DNA of 54,025 nt from Alphaproteobacteria bacterium bin98 (GCA_002238905.1 MPNG01000007.1:1-54025), one strand, 5' to 3'; shown: positions 36,901 to 45,698, numbered from the stretch's first letter. Translations and numbers: made by a program. The notes: generated by a model from the letters alone, not told the origin.

Positions 36901-37130
36901 ATGGTGCTTAAGCACAAAAAGCACGAATACAACCAACCCTATCTGGAAAGGACAGGTCAATCATACAATATCACAAACTGCCCAAGGAAGTTGGCTCTAG
37001 ATATTGCTTTAAAAATTCACAACTACCTATTTCCATAGATAGAACATTCTGGTTCAAAAAACACTAAAATGTGAAAAAGTAAGCGATACAATTTTTTTGT
37101 GCTCTTATTTCAAAAACCACATTCTCTTTT

Positions 37131-37886
37131 TCAGCTTTCTTTTTCTTGCACAACATCTGTGCACAACTTTTTCAATAGATTTAAAATTGTGCATGCAGTG
37201 TATTTTCTGTTATCTGCACCTGCACAATACATAGAAAGCCTTTCCATGGTGTTCCGAAAAACAGGAGGAACTGTTACGCCAAAACGTTCGGTCATCAATG
37301 TTTGTAACGAAGCAAAACTTTGCTTCTGCTTGTCTTCCAACTCCTGATAGATTTTTCTGTGTTGCGCCAAATGATCCAAAACATCGCGCACAGAGGGTAA
37401 AGAATCTCGAAAACTGCCCTGGTGATCATCACTCCAGGATGGGTCAAAATCCCAATGCGTCTGCATAAAATTCCATAGGCCATCAAACATGTCCATGATG
37501 TCAAAATATTCCCTCGCACCAGAGGTCACTAAATCATTGAGCTGCACAGCAACAGGATTTTCTGATACAGGATTTTCTGAATTTTTCCGCTCAGAGAATG
37601 ATTCGGCAAATTGCATAGGGAGAGCCTTATCCACTTCTGGGAATTTTTCAGCTAAAATATCTAAACAGGTATTTTCGCACTCCATCAAACTATCGATCTC
37701 CCAAGATACCTGCAGAATACTCGCAAGAGAGCGACCAATATCTGTGCTGGTTTTCATATCTAATTTTAGATCAGAAAATTGCGCACTAGCTGATTCTATA
37801 TCCTCTGGTAATGGGCAGCTATTCGCGGCACCTTGCGCTTGCAAAAAAATCATCACAGAGATTATTATATTTTGTATCATTGTCAT
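37131..37886 (-). CDS. Secreted singleton paralog, function unknown
   Basis: I chose the ATG at 37886; the longer frame starts with TTG at 37895. The 251-residue protein has signal peptide TMIQNIIISVMIFLQAQGA. The body has a short duplicated SENPV unit near residue 105, a Trp-rich FDGLWNFMQTHWDFDPSWSD segment near residue 135, and SVRDVLDHLAQHRKIYQELE. The C-terminus LLKKLCTDVVQEKES has no special motif. A triplicated 34-bp sequence lies immediately upstream, in place of the usual promoter region. Confidence 0.82.
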   Translation of the reverse strand: MTMIQNIIISVMIFLQAQGAANSCPLPEDIESASAQFSDLKLDMKTSTDIGRSLASILQVSWEIDSLMECENTCLDILAEKFPEVDKALPMQFAESFSERKNSENPVSENPVAVQLNDLVTSGAREYFDIMDMFDGLWNFMQTHWDFDPSWSDDHQGSFRDSLPSVRDVLDHLAQHRKIYQELEDKQKQSFASLQTLMTERFGVTVPPVFRNTMERLSMYCAGADNRKYTACTILNLLKKLCTDVVQEKES

Positions 37887-37896
37887 TATCTTCAAT

Positions 37897-37998
37897 CACC
37901 AAACTTACGCTAACATTAAATTATCAAACTCACCAAACTTACGCTAACATTAAATTATCAAACTCACCAAACTTACGCTAACATTAAATTATCAAACT
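37897..37998 (-). repeat. 34-bp tandem triplicate at a promoter
   Basis: Three apparently identical units (37897-37930, 37931-37964, 37965-37998) start caccaaacttacgctaacat. They lie just ahead of gene 37131. There are no spacers, so this is not a CRISPR array. On the minus strand each copy brings its own TTTGATA and ATGTTAG phrase. Confidence 0.92.
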
Positions 37999-38189
37999 CA
38001 CCAGTAATAAATTTTTGTAAAATCGTTATGCAAAAATCACTCTCTATAAAATCTTACATCAAGTTTTCTCAAGCGCATCACTTAGAACTTGAATATATAA
38101 ATAAGCGTAGCTCCGCACCTGCATTCTTTGTCAATCAAGATCATATCACATGCTTTAAAACATAACAAAAAGGTATAAGCGTATAAAAA

Positions 38190-38948
38190 CTACAGTATGG
38201 CACATCGATAAGAACGACTCTTCTTGATTGCCTCTTGCACCATTTTTGCCTCATAAACAGATTGCTTCTCGACCTCAAAAGCTGCTTCAAATACCTGCAA
38301 GTTTCCTCTCATCTTTGTGAGAGACGGTATTTGTTTCTCACAAAGCGTAATGTGAAAAATCATCAGATTCTCTAACACCTTATCCTTTTTGGTTTTAGGT
38401 ATTTCCTCTTGCCGCAATCTAGTCATCGCTTGTTTAAAATTATCGAGGATTTTCTGATAATTAGTTAGCTCCTGATCAAACATCCAGAAAGCACGATTCA
38501 AGTCTTCCAAAGATTCTAAAACACTCTTATACGGATCAAAGCAAGGGCGAAAAGCAGGTAGAAAAGTTCTGTTCGGTGTTTTTTTCACAACAATGATCCC
38601 GCCTTCTATGTCATATTTCCAAAACGCTTCACACACTACCTCCATCACGCCACACAATTCCTCTCTCTCTCTCAAAACATTTGTCGCTTTTTCCCACAGA
38701 TTTTCATGCTCTTTGATATAACTCTTTACCCTGCTCTCAAATTTTGCTTCAAAATCATAAATCTGAACACCGTATTCACTCAAAAAACTCAAAGGTTTCT
38801 CCAATCCTTTTAAAAAAGAGATGATTCGAGCACTCCCTACGCTCAAATCATCTAAATAATTAGCAGCACTCTTGCGCTCTGTGTCTGCGCTTTGCACATC
38901 TGTCACAATCAATGCACATATGACTATGATACTTTTCGTTATTTTCAT
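38190..38948 (-). CDS. Group C secreted paralog ending in CaaX box CAIL
   Basis: This 252-residue protein has signal peptide KITKSIIVICALIVTDVQSA. Group C landmarks are a PLSFLSEYGVQIYDFEAKFE segment, AFWKYDIEGGIIVVKKTPNR, SVLESLEDLNRAFWMFDQEL, and AKMVQEAIKKSRSYR before the end. It terminates CAIL-stop, and the residues before it are basic (KKSRSYR), as in many prenylated eukaryotic proteins. A decayed sister lies at 36436-36900. The gene upstream, at 39053-39360, is a decayed copy that also ends in CAIL. Confidence 0.88.
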   Translation of the reverse strand: MKITKSIIVICALIVTDVQSADTERKSAANYLDDLSVGSARIISFLKGLEKPLSFLSEYGVQIYDFEAKFESRVKSYIKEHENLWEKATNVLREREELCGVMEVVCEAFWKYDIEGGIIVVKKTPNRTFLPAFRPCFDPYKSVLESLEDLNRAFWMFDQELTNYQKILDNFKQAMTRLRQEEIPKTKKDKVLENLMIFHITLCEKQIPSLTKMRGNLQVFEAAFEVEKQSVYEAKMVQEAIKKSRSYRCAIL

Positions 38949-39052
38949 CGCGACTCCCTCTCAAGACTATCTACATACTCGCATACTTTTCCCTCCGTTT
39001 GAGGTTTTAGCTATTTGCATTTGTAACACAACGCTCAATATAACTAAGTGTT

Positions 39053-39360
39053 GAATATTGTTATGGTATTCAGAGAATTTCTTTGAATGAATAGAAGCCA
39101 GATTCTACATACATATGAAGGTGCATTGAGTTTGTTTTGGTGAATGTTTGCAGGATAAGTTGGGACAAAAGATCATTGATCCGATTGCTTTTTTTATAGC
39201 AATTTTTCTACTATTTCCGTTTTTTAAAATTCTCAACCAAGAGCCGATCACCTGGCTCATCAACTTTCACTGTTGCAATTGTCGTTTATAACTCAGTTAT
39301 ATGTTGTAATGCATTTACTTCTAGGAGTGTTGCTTCAAATTTTTACAGTATAGCACACAC
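39053..39360 (-). pseudogene. Decayed group C-like copy ending CAIL
   Basis: The sequence is homologous to 50540-50870. A piece encodes TTIATVKVDEPGDRLLVENF. At 39343-39357 the minus strand reads TGT GCT ATA CTG TAA (Cys-Ala-Ile-Leu-stop). Stops interrupt every frame across the rest. The adjoining 39388-39490 matches 51815-51915. Confidence 0.55.
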
Positions 39361-39538
39361 CTAAAGATCGAAGACGTGCAAAAATTGTCAAACCATATCC
39401 CTCGTTTGTTTATTGCATAATTATTAAAAACCACCTTCAAAACAAGGCTTGTTTTCTTGCACAAAACTCTCTGATTTATCATGAATTTCTGACATTTCTA
39501 TAATATATCTGGTCCCTTTTTATTCATTCCATACAACC

Positions 39539-40360
39539 TTAACAAGTTCTACCGCCCAATTCCATGTACACATCATCCAGGGTTTTTACTAGATCAGACT
39601 CTTCTACAGCCTTAAAAGTTTCTACTGCCCAATTCCATATACGTCCCATGGTGGACACCCTCCAATTCAGGGTTTTTACTAGATCAGAAAAACTCACCTC
39701 TGTCGCTAGAGCTTGCTCAAATATCTCGCGACATTGGGACAACATCATTTTTTTCTTAGATACATAGTCTCTATAAGTTTGATCGGAGAAGAGTCTTGCA
39801 CACCCCTGAGCAATATCACTCTGAGGATCTGTATGGTTTGCTAAAAATTGGTCGCTTTGCAACAGCTTTTCCTGCAAACTATCAAAGCATTTTTCACACT
39901 TGCGTAATCGTACAGTAAAGCATTCTAGAATGCACTGCACACTCTTACACCCATCCTTTTGCAAAAGTGTGTCCTCGCTAATAAAGAATGGTTGTGATTT
40001 TTGACCCAATTCCTCAAATTGGCCCTTAAACTTTTGTGCATTGAATGCCAATTTGGTTCTAAACGCTATATACCGCTCTACCTCGTCAGAAGATACACCT
40101 TGCATAGTCTTGCTGACTTTCCGAAAAAGCTCAACTCTTTCAGATTTATTTTCCTGTGCAAGTAAAAGATCTAGGGACTGTTGCAATACCTCATCCCAAT
40201 AACATAAGAGGGTGTGGGGATAAACCTGAACATAACCAGCAGCATCTTCTAACCTTAACTCCTGAGCTACACCATCTATTGGCGGATCTCCGACGGCACT
40301 TTGCGCCTGGTACACAATCAGTGCACATATAATTATGATGTTGTGCATGATGTTCATCAT
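39539..40360 (-). CDS. Secreted paralog, group I-like, duplicated tail
   Basis: This 273-residue protein has signal peptide HNIIIICALIVYQAQSA. Landmarks are FRKVSKTMQGVSSDEVERYI (compare VGKKQILGMTDDKVELYIGL in 12686), CKSVQCILECFTVRLRKCEK and QTYRDYVSKKKMMLSQCREI. Near the end a piece of about 25-30 residues is imperfectly duplicated (SDLVKTLNWRVSTMGRIWNW, then SDLVKTLDDVYMELG). It ends GRTC; a single terminal Cys is not a CaaX box. Confidence 0.86.
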   Translation of the reverse strand: MMNIMHNIIIICALIVYQAQSAVGDPPIDGVAQELRLEDAAGYVQVYPHTLLCYWDEVLQQSLDLLLAQENKSERVELFRKVSKTMQGVSSDEVERYIAFRTKLAFNAQKFKGQFEELGQKSQPFFISEDTLLQKDGCKSVQCILECFTVRLRKCEKCFDSLQEKLLQSDQFLANHTDPQSDIAQGCARLFSDQTYRDYVSKKKMMLSQCREIFEQALATEVSFSDLVKTLNWRVSTMGRIWNWAVETFKAVEESDLVKTLDDVYMELGGRTC

Positions 40361-40397
40361 TCAGCCTCACTATCAACTTGCATTGTTTAACTAATAA

Positions 40398-40409
40398 ACA
40401 CTAGCACAC
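40398..40409 (-). promoter_or_regulatory. Family promoter-like motif
   Basis: AAAGTGTGCTAGTGTT on the minus strand about 40 bases before the 40360 start. The same arrangement occurs before gene 40851. Confidence 0.45.
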
Positions 40410-40510
40410 TTTACAACATATTTTTATACAAAATAACTACTTCTTATGCACATAGGACGCAATAAAAAAAGGTCCTGTATAACCTCCATTGTGGCACCAC
40501 AGTACAAAAC

Positions 40511-40790
40511 TCTTTGAGCTCCAAAGCACCCATAAAACTCGCCCCCTTGTTCAGGATCAGCGTTTCTTTATTTTCTGCCATACAGCAGAAATTCCCCAAC
40601 GAAAAGAGAGATCAGAGTTAGCAAAAAAAAGCCATCTCTTCAATGCACTCACCCATCACAGTGCGCATTTCATTATGCACTTTCAGCAAAAACTGAGCAG
40701 ATGAACAAAACTCATGCCGTATTTGCACCTAATGGCAGATCGTATGAACTTTTCGCCTGGCACACACCTTTCCCACCCTTTGCTTTACCT
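40511..40790 (-). pseudogene. Collapsed group E paralog
   Basis: The 3' part (40511-40620) matches 41840-41950, the end of gene 41883 and the sequence behind it. The 5' part encodes the signal cleavage region VCQAKSSYDLPLGANTA and then stops. The middle of the gene is deleted. Confidence 0.6.
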
Positions 40791-40850
40791 TCGATCACGC
40801 ATATTGAGCCACATCATGCCTAGAGGCACCAGAAATAGTCGAGCATATCT

Positions 40851-41696
40851 TTAATTGCCAGCTTTCAGTGCTTGACCCGCCCGAGAGTCAAAAAAAGTCC
40901 TCTCTTTGACCAAGTATTGGTCACATAATTCGAAGAGTGTCTCCATACGATCTTTGCGCTCATACAGATATGAGCAATAATGGTGAAAGCAGAAAGCAAC
41001 ACTCTCTTTGAAAATGTAAGCAGCTTCTGGATGACTCAATAGTTTGGGCCGGACGACCTGTTTTTCAACAGATCGTAAAGCGTATATCTGCCCGTCTAGA
41101 GAAAACAGATACTTTTCGATCCGACCCTTCAATGCTTTCAAATCAACGTGAACAGTATTAAAAGAACGAGGCGGATTTGCCGGCATAACCTTTTTTTCTT
41201 GACCCTTGATAGGGGATCGGGAAACGTGGGCGCTTTCAGAACAATGTGTATCTATAGTGCCCAAAGTGCCCAATAAAAGCATAATTAGTGCTCCTCCTTC
41301 ACGCAATCCTTGGAAATCATTAATATACGATCGGGCCTTTTTGATCAGCGCGTCTCTATTTTTGACATGTTGTATGAAAGAAGCACTTGGCTCGTCACAA
41401 TGAGATTGGCCCGCTTGCCCCACTTTGTCTTGAAGAGATCCCATCACACTTATTGCATACTTTACAGAACTCGTTGCGGCGTCTGACACACGCTTAAGTT
41501 CAAATTCTTTTTGAGTAAGATCATGCAAGATATTCACGATGTTATCCTCATAACCGCATAATTCATCATTCCAGTTCACAATCGTTTGGAAAGAGCTGGT
41601 AGGCAAACCTTCTCTCTCTTCGCATAACGCACTTGCTTTCGCTTGCGATACAATCATCACACATATAATCATAATATTTTTCATAATGTTCATCAT
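40851..41696 (-). CDS. Group E secreted paralog
   Basis: This 281-residue protein has signal peptide KNIMIICVMIVSQAKA. It parallels 41883: FQTIVNWNDELCGYEDNIVN near residue 35, KYAISVMGSLQDKVG, IQHVKNRDALIKKARSYIND, and HHYCSYLYERKDRMETLFEL near residue 245. A hydrophobic stretch GALIMLLLGTLGTI near residue 150 is too weak to call a membrane segment. It ends DSRAGQALKAGN. The upstream and downstream DNA is also duplicated in the neighbouring unit. Confidence 0.86.
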   Translation of the reverse strand: MMNIMKNIMIICVMIVSQAKASALCEEREGLPTSSFQTIVNWNDELCGYEDNIVNILHDLTQKEFELKRVSDAATSSVKYAISVMGSLQDKVGQAGQSHCDEPSASFIQHVKNRDALIKKARSYINDFQGLREGGALIMLLLGTLGTIDTHCSESAHVSRSPIKGQEKKVMPANPPRSFNTVHVDLKALKGRIEKYLFSLDGQIYALRSVEKQVVRPKLLSHPEAAYIFKESVAFCFHHYCSYLYERKDRMETLFELCDQYLVKERTFFDSRAGQALKAGN

Positions 41697-41732
41697 TCAG
41701 CCTCACTCTCAACTTGCATTGTTTTACTTATC

Positions 41733-41745
41733 AATACTAGCACAC
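41733..41745 (-). promoter_or_regulatory. Family promoter-like motif
   Basis: AAGTGTGCTAGTATT on the minus strand about 40 bases before the 41696 start. Confidence 0.45.
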
Positions 41746-41882
41746 TTCGCAACACATTCTTGTACAAAATGACTGCCTCTCATGCACATAAGGCGCAATA
41801 AAAAGGGGGATCATAACCTCCCTAGAACCACAATACCAAACACTTTGAGCTCTAAAGCATCCACAGGATTCGCCCCCCTTGT

Positions 41883-42875
41883 TCAGGAGCCGCGTTTCTT
41901 TATTGTCTGCCATATAGCAAAAACCTTCTGACGCAAAGAGAGATCAGAGCCAGAAGCCTTCTGACGCAAAGAGAGAGCATATTCGGCCACTAGCTTGCGC
42001 AGTTGCTTAACCGTCTGATGCATCAGCAAATCCTTCTCTGTAGATAAAAATTTTTCATAGTCCCGGGAAAGCCCCGTCAGCAGAGAAATTCTCTCATTCA
42101 GATGCTGAAAGTGAATCTGCAATCCTCCATAAGCACCACATGCGCAGGAGGGAGCAGTTATATCAGACGTAAAATTCATATGCTGAAACTGAACCTGCGA
42201 CCCTCCATAAACAGAGCGCGCGCAGGAGTGAGCAATTATATCATGAGTAAAATTTTGGCTAGTTACACTTTGTTTCTGATCACGTGCAAGGCTGCCCTTC
42301 TGATTTTGTTTCCAACAGTTATAATGAGCGAGTTGACTCTGCAGCGCATCCAAAGCATCGTCAAAAGTACAAAAAGAAACGCATACAGGATTTTGAGATA
42401 CAACCTTTTGGCCATTGAACACGTGTGTTAGTACATCAAAACGGCTACTCACAAACAAAGTATCTCCGATTGCACGCAATTTTTGGCAAGCCTTAATATA
42501 CTGTCTGGCTTTTGCGCTCAGATCACTTCTATTTTTTACATATGCCCTTAAATTCTTATTTGGTTGCGCGCAAAGAATTTCGCCCTCTACGCCCATATTT
42601 TTTGCAAGATCTCGGCTAACTATATGTACGTGTTGCGTTGACTCATCCTTCTTGCCTACTGGAGAATCCATAAGCAGAAATTCTGCTTTAACAAGATAAC
42701 CCAAAATCTTAATGACGCTATCCTCACAAGCACATAATTCAGCATCCCATTGCTCAAGCGGTTGGAAAGGTTTAACAGGAAAGGTATGACCTTCTTTGTC
42801 CTCTCTTGGCTCGCCTGCTTGCGCCTGCAATCCAAGCAGCACACATGTGATCATTATATTTTTGATTATGTTCAT
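41883..42875 (-). CDS. Group E secreted paralog with internal repeats
   Basis: The start may be 42875 (NIIKNIMITCVLLGLQAQAG) or 42884. At 330 residues it is the longer group E member. It matches 40851 over FQPLEQWDAELCACEDSVIK and VKNRSDLSAKARQYIKACQK. Two repeats are visible: a unit of about 25 residues ending YGGxQxxFQHLN occurs twice (42095-42250), and SLRQKxSGSD-type units repeat near the end (41917-41975, 33-bp unit). Both are in frame. It ends TIKKRGS. Confidence 0.84.
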   Translation of the reverse strand: MNIIKNIMITCVLLGLQAQAGEPREDKEGHTFPVKPFQPLEQWDAELCACEDSVIKILGYLVKAEFLLMDSPVGKKDESTQHVHIVSRDLAKNMGVEGEILCAQPNKNLRAYVKNRSDLSAKARQYIKACQKLRAIGDTLFVSSRFDVLTHVFNGQKVVSQNPVCVSFCTFDDALDALQSQLAHYNCWKQNQKGSLARDQKQSVTSQNFTHDIIAHSCARSVYGGSQVQFQHMNFTSDITAPSCACGAYGGLQIHFQHLNERISLLTGLSRDYEKFLSTEKDLLMHQTVKQLRKLVAEYALSLRQKASGSDLSLRQKVFAIWQTIKKRGS

Positions 42876-42989
42876 CACTCTCAACTGTCATTGTTTTGCT
42901 TCTTCAAGAATAACACACGCAACATGTTTTTATAAAAATTACTGCCCATGAACATAGCACACAAGTCTATACGTGGCATTTTTGTAATA

Positions 42990-43019
42990 AAAAAAGGGAG
43001 AGCACAACCTCCCTTTTTT
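42990..43019 (-). terminator. Hairpin terminator
   Basis: GGGAG and CTCCC arms around AGCACAAC, flanked by A6 and T6 runs. On the minus strand it reads into TTTTTTATTAC. It lies downstream of gene 43295 after an intervening head remnant. Confidence 0.75.
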
Positions 43020-43049
43020 GGTATTACAGTCTTCTACTTTTTTCGCAAG

Positions 43050-43125
43050 TTTCAATCAGCATAAACTCACACTTTGCACCTAGCACACAATCAACTCACA
43101 ATTATCATTTGGAAGTTGTATCCTT
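43050..43125 (-). pseudogene. Decayed signal-peptide head
   Basis: The minus strand around 43110 to 43070 reads ATGATAATTGTGAGTTGATT and then GTGTGCTAGGTGCAAAGTG. It resembles the coding sequence of the array signal peptide with a stop and small indels. No body follows. Confidence 0.4.
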
Positions 43126-43294
43126 AGCAACGATAAAATATCATTTTTATCATAGCACTCTTGCTCCTCTTGCTAGTAGATACAACCTGATAGTTTCAAC
43201 AACACAAAAACATAAGTATGCAATATTTTTATTATATTCAATTACATTCCTTTGAATAACTCAAGAGAGATATCCTTACTTTTTTAGCGCTACA

Positions 43295-44194
43295 TTATGA
43301 GACAGAAGCATCTTCACAATCTGCAAATTGCACGACCCTCCTGGCGTGCGCCAGATATTTTTTCATAACATCTCTTCTAACATTTGCGCCCGACGAAAAT
43401 ATGTCAAAAACTGCAAAAATCTCCTGCTCCTGATACATAATCTCAGTTGAACTGAACATCGCCAGCCCGTGATCCGTAACAATTCCCACAACACATTTCT
43501 CAGCTATCAAGCTTTGCCAACCTTCTTTGACACTAGAGATAAGGCTCTGCTGTTTGTTTTCCAAATCCCGATAGTCCTTGCCGCAGTGTGCCAAAAATTC
43601 CTCAGCTTTTTTTCTAGCAGCAGTGATATAACTCTTCTGATTTTTGTCCAAAGTCTGATAATCCCGGCATGATTCCACAATGCTCAAAGCCTTTGCATAA
43701 GAACGCAGAGCACCTCGCTCCCCCTCTAGCGAGTATATAGGGTGACTCAGCAATCTATAAACCCGAGACGGCAGATTCGCCTGACAGGCTGCATCACACC
43801 ATTCCTTTGCAAAATTTTGCCCCAGAGATGTTAGGGTGTCGGCATCTGAATCAGAATAGTAAATATTTTTTGATGCTAGTGCAGCCAAAAAATGTATACT
43901 TGTAAATATTTGCGGCGCCATAATATCAAAAATTTGAATACTCGTTTGAATAAAACTATTAAGATCCTTGACAGTATGCACCTCTCTCAAGCCACCGTGC
44001 TGTAGCATACCCGCACTTGCGCTTTGCATTGGTGACACAGGCGTCAGATTCAACATTTGCTCAAGAGTATTATCAAGCATGGAAACCGAGCTCCCTTGGG
44101 CCTCTGTATCTAATAGCAAATCATTCTTTGCGCTTTGCATTGGTAACACAGTCATCGCCCCTATGATCATTATACTTTTCATTATTTTCATCAT
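43295..44194 (-). CDS. Group H secreted paralog, CLIM tail out of frame
   Basis: This 299-residue protein has signal peptide KSIMIIGAMTVLPMQSA followed by KNDLLLD. A copy of that cleavage region occurs again as LTPVSPMQSASAGML near residue 55, so the N-terminus seems internally duplicated. The body has DYQTLDKNQKSYITAARKKA and DYRDLENKQQSLISSVKEGW, a repeated LxxKQxxxI unit. It ends CEDASVS. In a neighbouring frame the same bases read CLIM-stop (43290-43304), suggesting that a frameshift replaced a CaaX-like tail. Confidence 0.85.
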   Translation of the reverse strand: MMKIMKSIMIIGAMTVLPMQSAKNDLLLDTEAQGSSVSMLDNTLEQMLNLTPVSPMQSASAGMLQHGGLREVHTVKDLNSFIQTSIQIFDIMAPQIFTSIHFLAALASKNIYYSDSDADTLTSLGQNFAKEWCDAACQANLPSRVYRLLSHPIYSLEGERGALRSYAKALSIVESCRDYQTLDKNQKSYITAARKKAEEFLAHCGKDYRDLENKQQSLISSVKEGWQSLIAEKCVVGIVTDHGLAMFSSTEIMYQEQEIFAVFDIFSSGANVRRDVMKKYLAHARRVVQFADCEDASVS

Positions 44195-44200
44195 TCACTC

Positions 44201-44380
44201 TCACTCAACGCATTGATTATCAATAATCAATGCCTCTTTTGCACATACTAACACGCCGCAAAAAACAGCAACCATAAAATCATAAAATAAGCTAAGCGCA
44301 TTATCTAATGTCAACTTGCCTGCTTTCGACTGTAACGCAGTCAGTGAACATATTATCATGATGTTTCTTATTATTTGCAT
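44201..44380 (-). pseudogene. Signal-peptide head running into a promoter region
   Basis: The ATG at 44380 opens QIIRNIMIICSLTALQSKA and GKLTLDNAL, typical of the array, with a TGAGGGTGAAC ribosome site and a promoter-like motif upstream (44428-44438). After about 30 codons the frame runs through the promoter region of gene 43295 and stops after 59 codons. The body has been deleted. It might still make a short exported peptide. Confidence 0.7.
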
Positions 44381-44479
44381 TGTTCACCCTCACTAATAAG
44401 GAGTCACTATCAATAGGGAATCATCTGGATCTTAGCACATATTGACACATTAAAAAAACACTAAAAACGTAGAGAAGTC

Positions 44480-44629
44480 AAAACTATATCCTAAGAGATT
44501 TATGCAATTGCACAAAACCTCTCAAAGAGCTGGCATTTTTTCTATTCTCTCTCTCTGGCGTACTGCCAACTTTTTTACACCTTGCGCCTGTGGCACAATT
44601 AACGCAGATATGGTCATTATGCTTTTCAT
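44480..44629 (-). pseudogene. Frameshifted head of a 49586-like gene
   Basis: The ATG at 44629 opens KSIMTISALIVPQAQGVKKL and stops after 35 codons. A second frame then reads SLRGFVQLHKSLRI, matching SLRSFVQAHNELSALGY of gene 49586. The rest of the gene is absent. Confidence 0.65.
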
Positions 44630-44644
44630 TTTTCATACTCCATT

Positions 44645-44950
44645 ATTATGCTCAAGGTCTAGAACACTTTTGTTAAAATATTAAAAGCTGACAGCATTGA
44701 GGATTGAAAATCCTCGCATTTCACACACTCCTTCTCTTCATATTTCTCTTTCTTTCCCAGAAGATTCTTCAACAAAGAAAGATCTTATTGTCAGTGTCTT
44801 CAATTGCACCATAAACTCCCTATCAACTCTACTCTCTGACTTGCCAAGGGTTCAAAATGCTTGTTAAGACTTACATCCAGTCGAAAGCTCTTCCCTTCTT
44901 TGCAACACAACAAAAAAAGCGTAACTACAGTATGGCACATCTAGCAGGAC
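44645..44950 (-). repeat. 306-bp near-identical duplication, copy 2
   Basis: Matches 34583-34888 without gaps. It covers the last codons of gene 44925 (PARCAIL) and the region behind. A third, diverged copy without the coding tail lies near 50270-50520. Confidence 0.9.
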
Positions 44951-45698
44951 GACTCTGCTTGCTTTCCTCCTGCATTATTCTTGCTACAGCCACAAAGTGC
45001 GCTTCGCACTCCAAAGTTTTTGTAAATACCTCCGAGTATTGGGTCATCTTTTCGCGAAGATCAGTTATATATTCCTTATATAAAGAAATAGACCACACTA
45101 TCAGATCCTCACGTCCCTTCTCCTTGTTAGTCTTAGACACTTTATCTTTTCGATCTCTAGTTATCACTTTTTTGAAATCATCGAGGCATTTCTGTTGCCT
45201 TTTTTGACTTCGATCAAAGCTTGCAAAATATCGCGTCAGGTCTTGCAAAGGTTCGAGAGCAGTACTATACTCACCGTAGTTAGAATGAAAAAGAGACGCG
45301 CTTTTAATATTTGGAGGTATGTCTGCAACTTTCACAGTGACCCTGCCTTCTATCTCGCGCCAAAACACTGCAGATGCGACATCTCTCGCGTCAAGGAAGC
45401 CCTCTCTCTCTCCCAGAAGCTTTTCTGCGGATGCATACAGACTTTTTTGAAATTTCATATACTTTTGTGCACGGGTAAGATCCAAATCTCTGAATTTTGA
45501 TTCAAGATTATCAGTCCGAATCTTGTGTTCTATCAAAAAATTCAAAGGTGTCCGCAATGCATTCAAAAAAGAAAGGAGTATATCATCATTCTTTCTCACA
45601 GTGCCTAAATAGTAGGCAACACTACAGGGTTCTATGTCTGCGCTTTTCGCCTCTCGCACAATAAATGTACATATTATTATACTTGCCATTATTTTCAT
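44925..45698 (-). CDS. Group C secreted paralog ending in CaaX box CAIL
   Basis: I chose the ATG at 45698 (KIMASIIICTFIVREAKSA), preceded by AGAGGGAAG; the longer frame to 45737 has no such site. The 257-residue protein parallels 38190: LRTPLNFLIEHKIRTDNLES, FWREIEGRVTVKVADIP, YSTALEPLQDLTRYFASFDR and DRKDKVSKTNKEKGREDLIV. It ends EESKQSRPARCAIL. The final Cys-Ala-Ile-Leu fits geranylgeranylation by host enzymes. It starts 35 bases after gene 45734 stops, so the two are likely co-transcribed. Confidence 0.88.
   Translation of the reverse strand: MKIMASIIICTFIVREAKSADIEPCSVAYYLGTVRKNDDILLSFLNALRTPLNFLIEHKIRTDNLESKFRDLDLTRAQKYMKFQKSLYASAEKLLGEREGFLDARDVASAVFWREIEGRVTVKVADIPPNIKSASLFHSNYGEYSTALEPLQDLTRYFASFDRSQKRQQKCLDDFKKVITRDRKDKVSKTNKEKGREDLIVWSISLYKEYITDLREKMTQYSEVFTKTLECEAHFVAVARIMQEESKQSRPARCAIL

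Noticed and set aside
37897-37998. Possible CRISPR array
   Set aside because: The three 34-bp units are directly adjacent without spacers, and no cas genes are present.
39539-39553. Terminal Cys (GRTC) of 39539 as a prenylation site
   Set aside because: A single terminal Cys does not fit CaaX, CC or CxC patterns.
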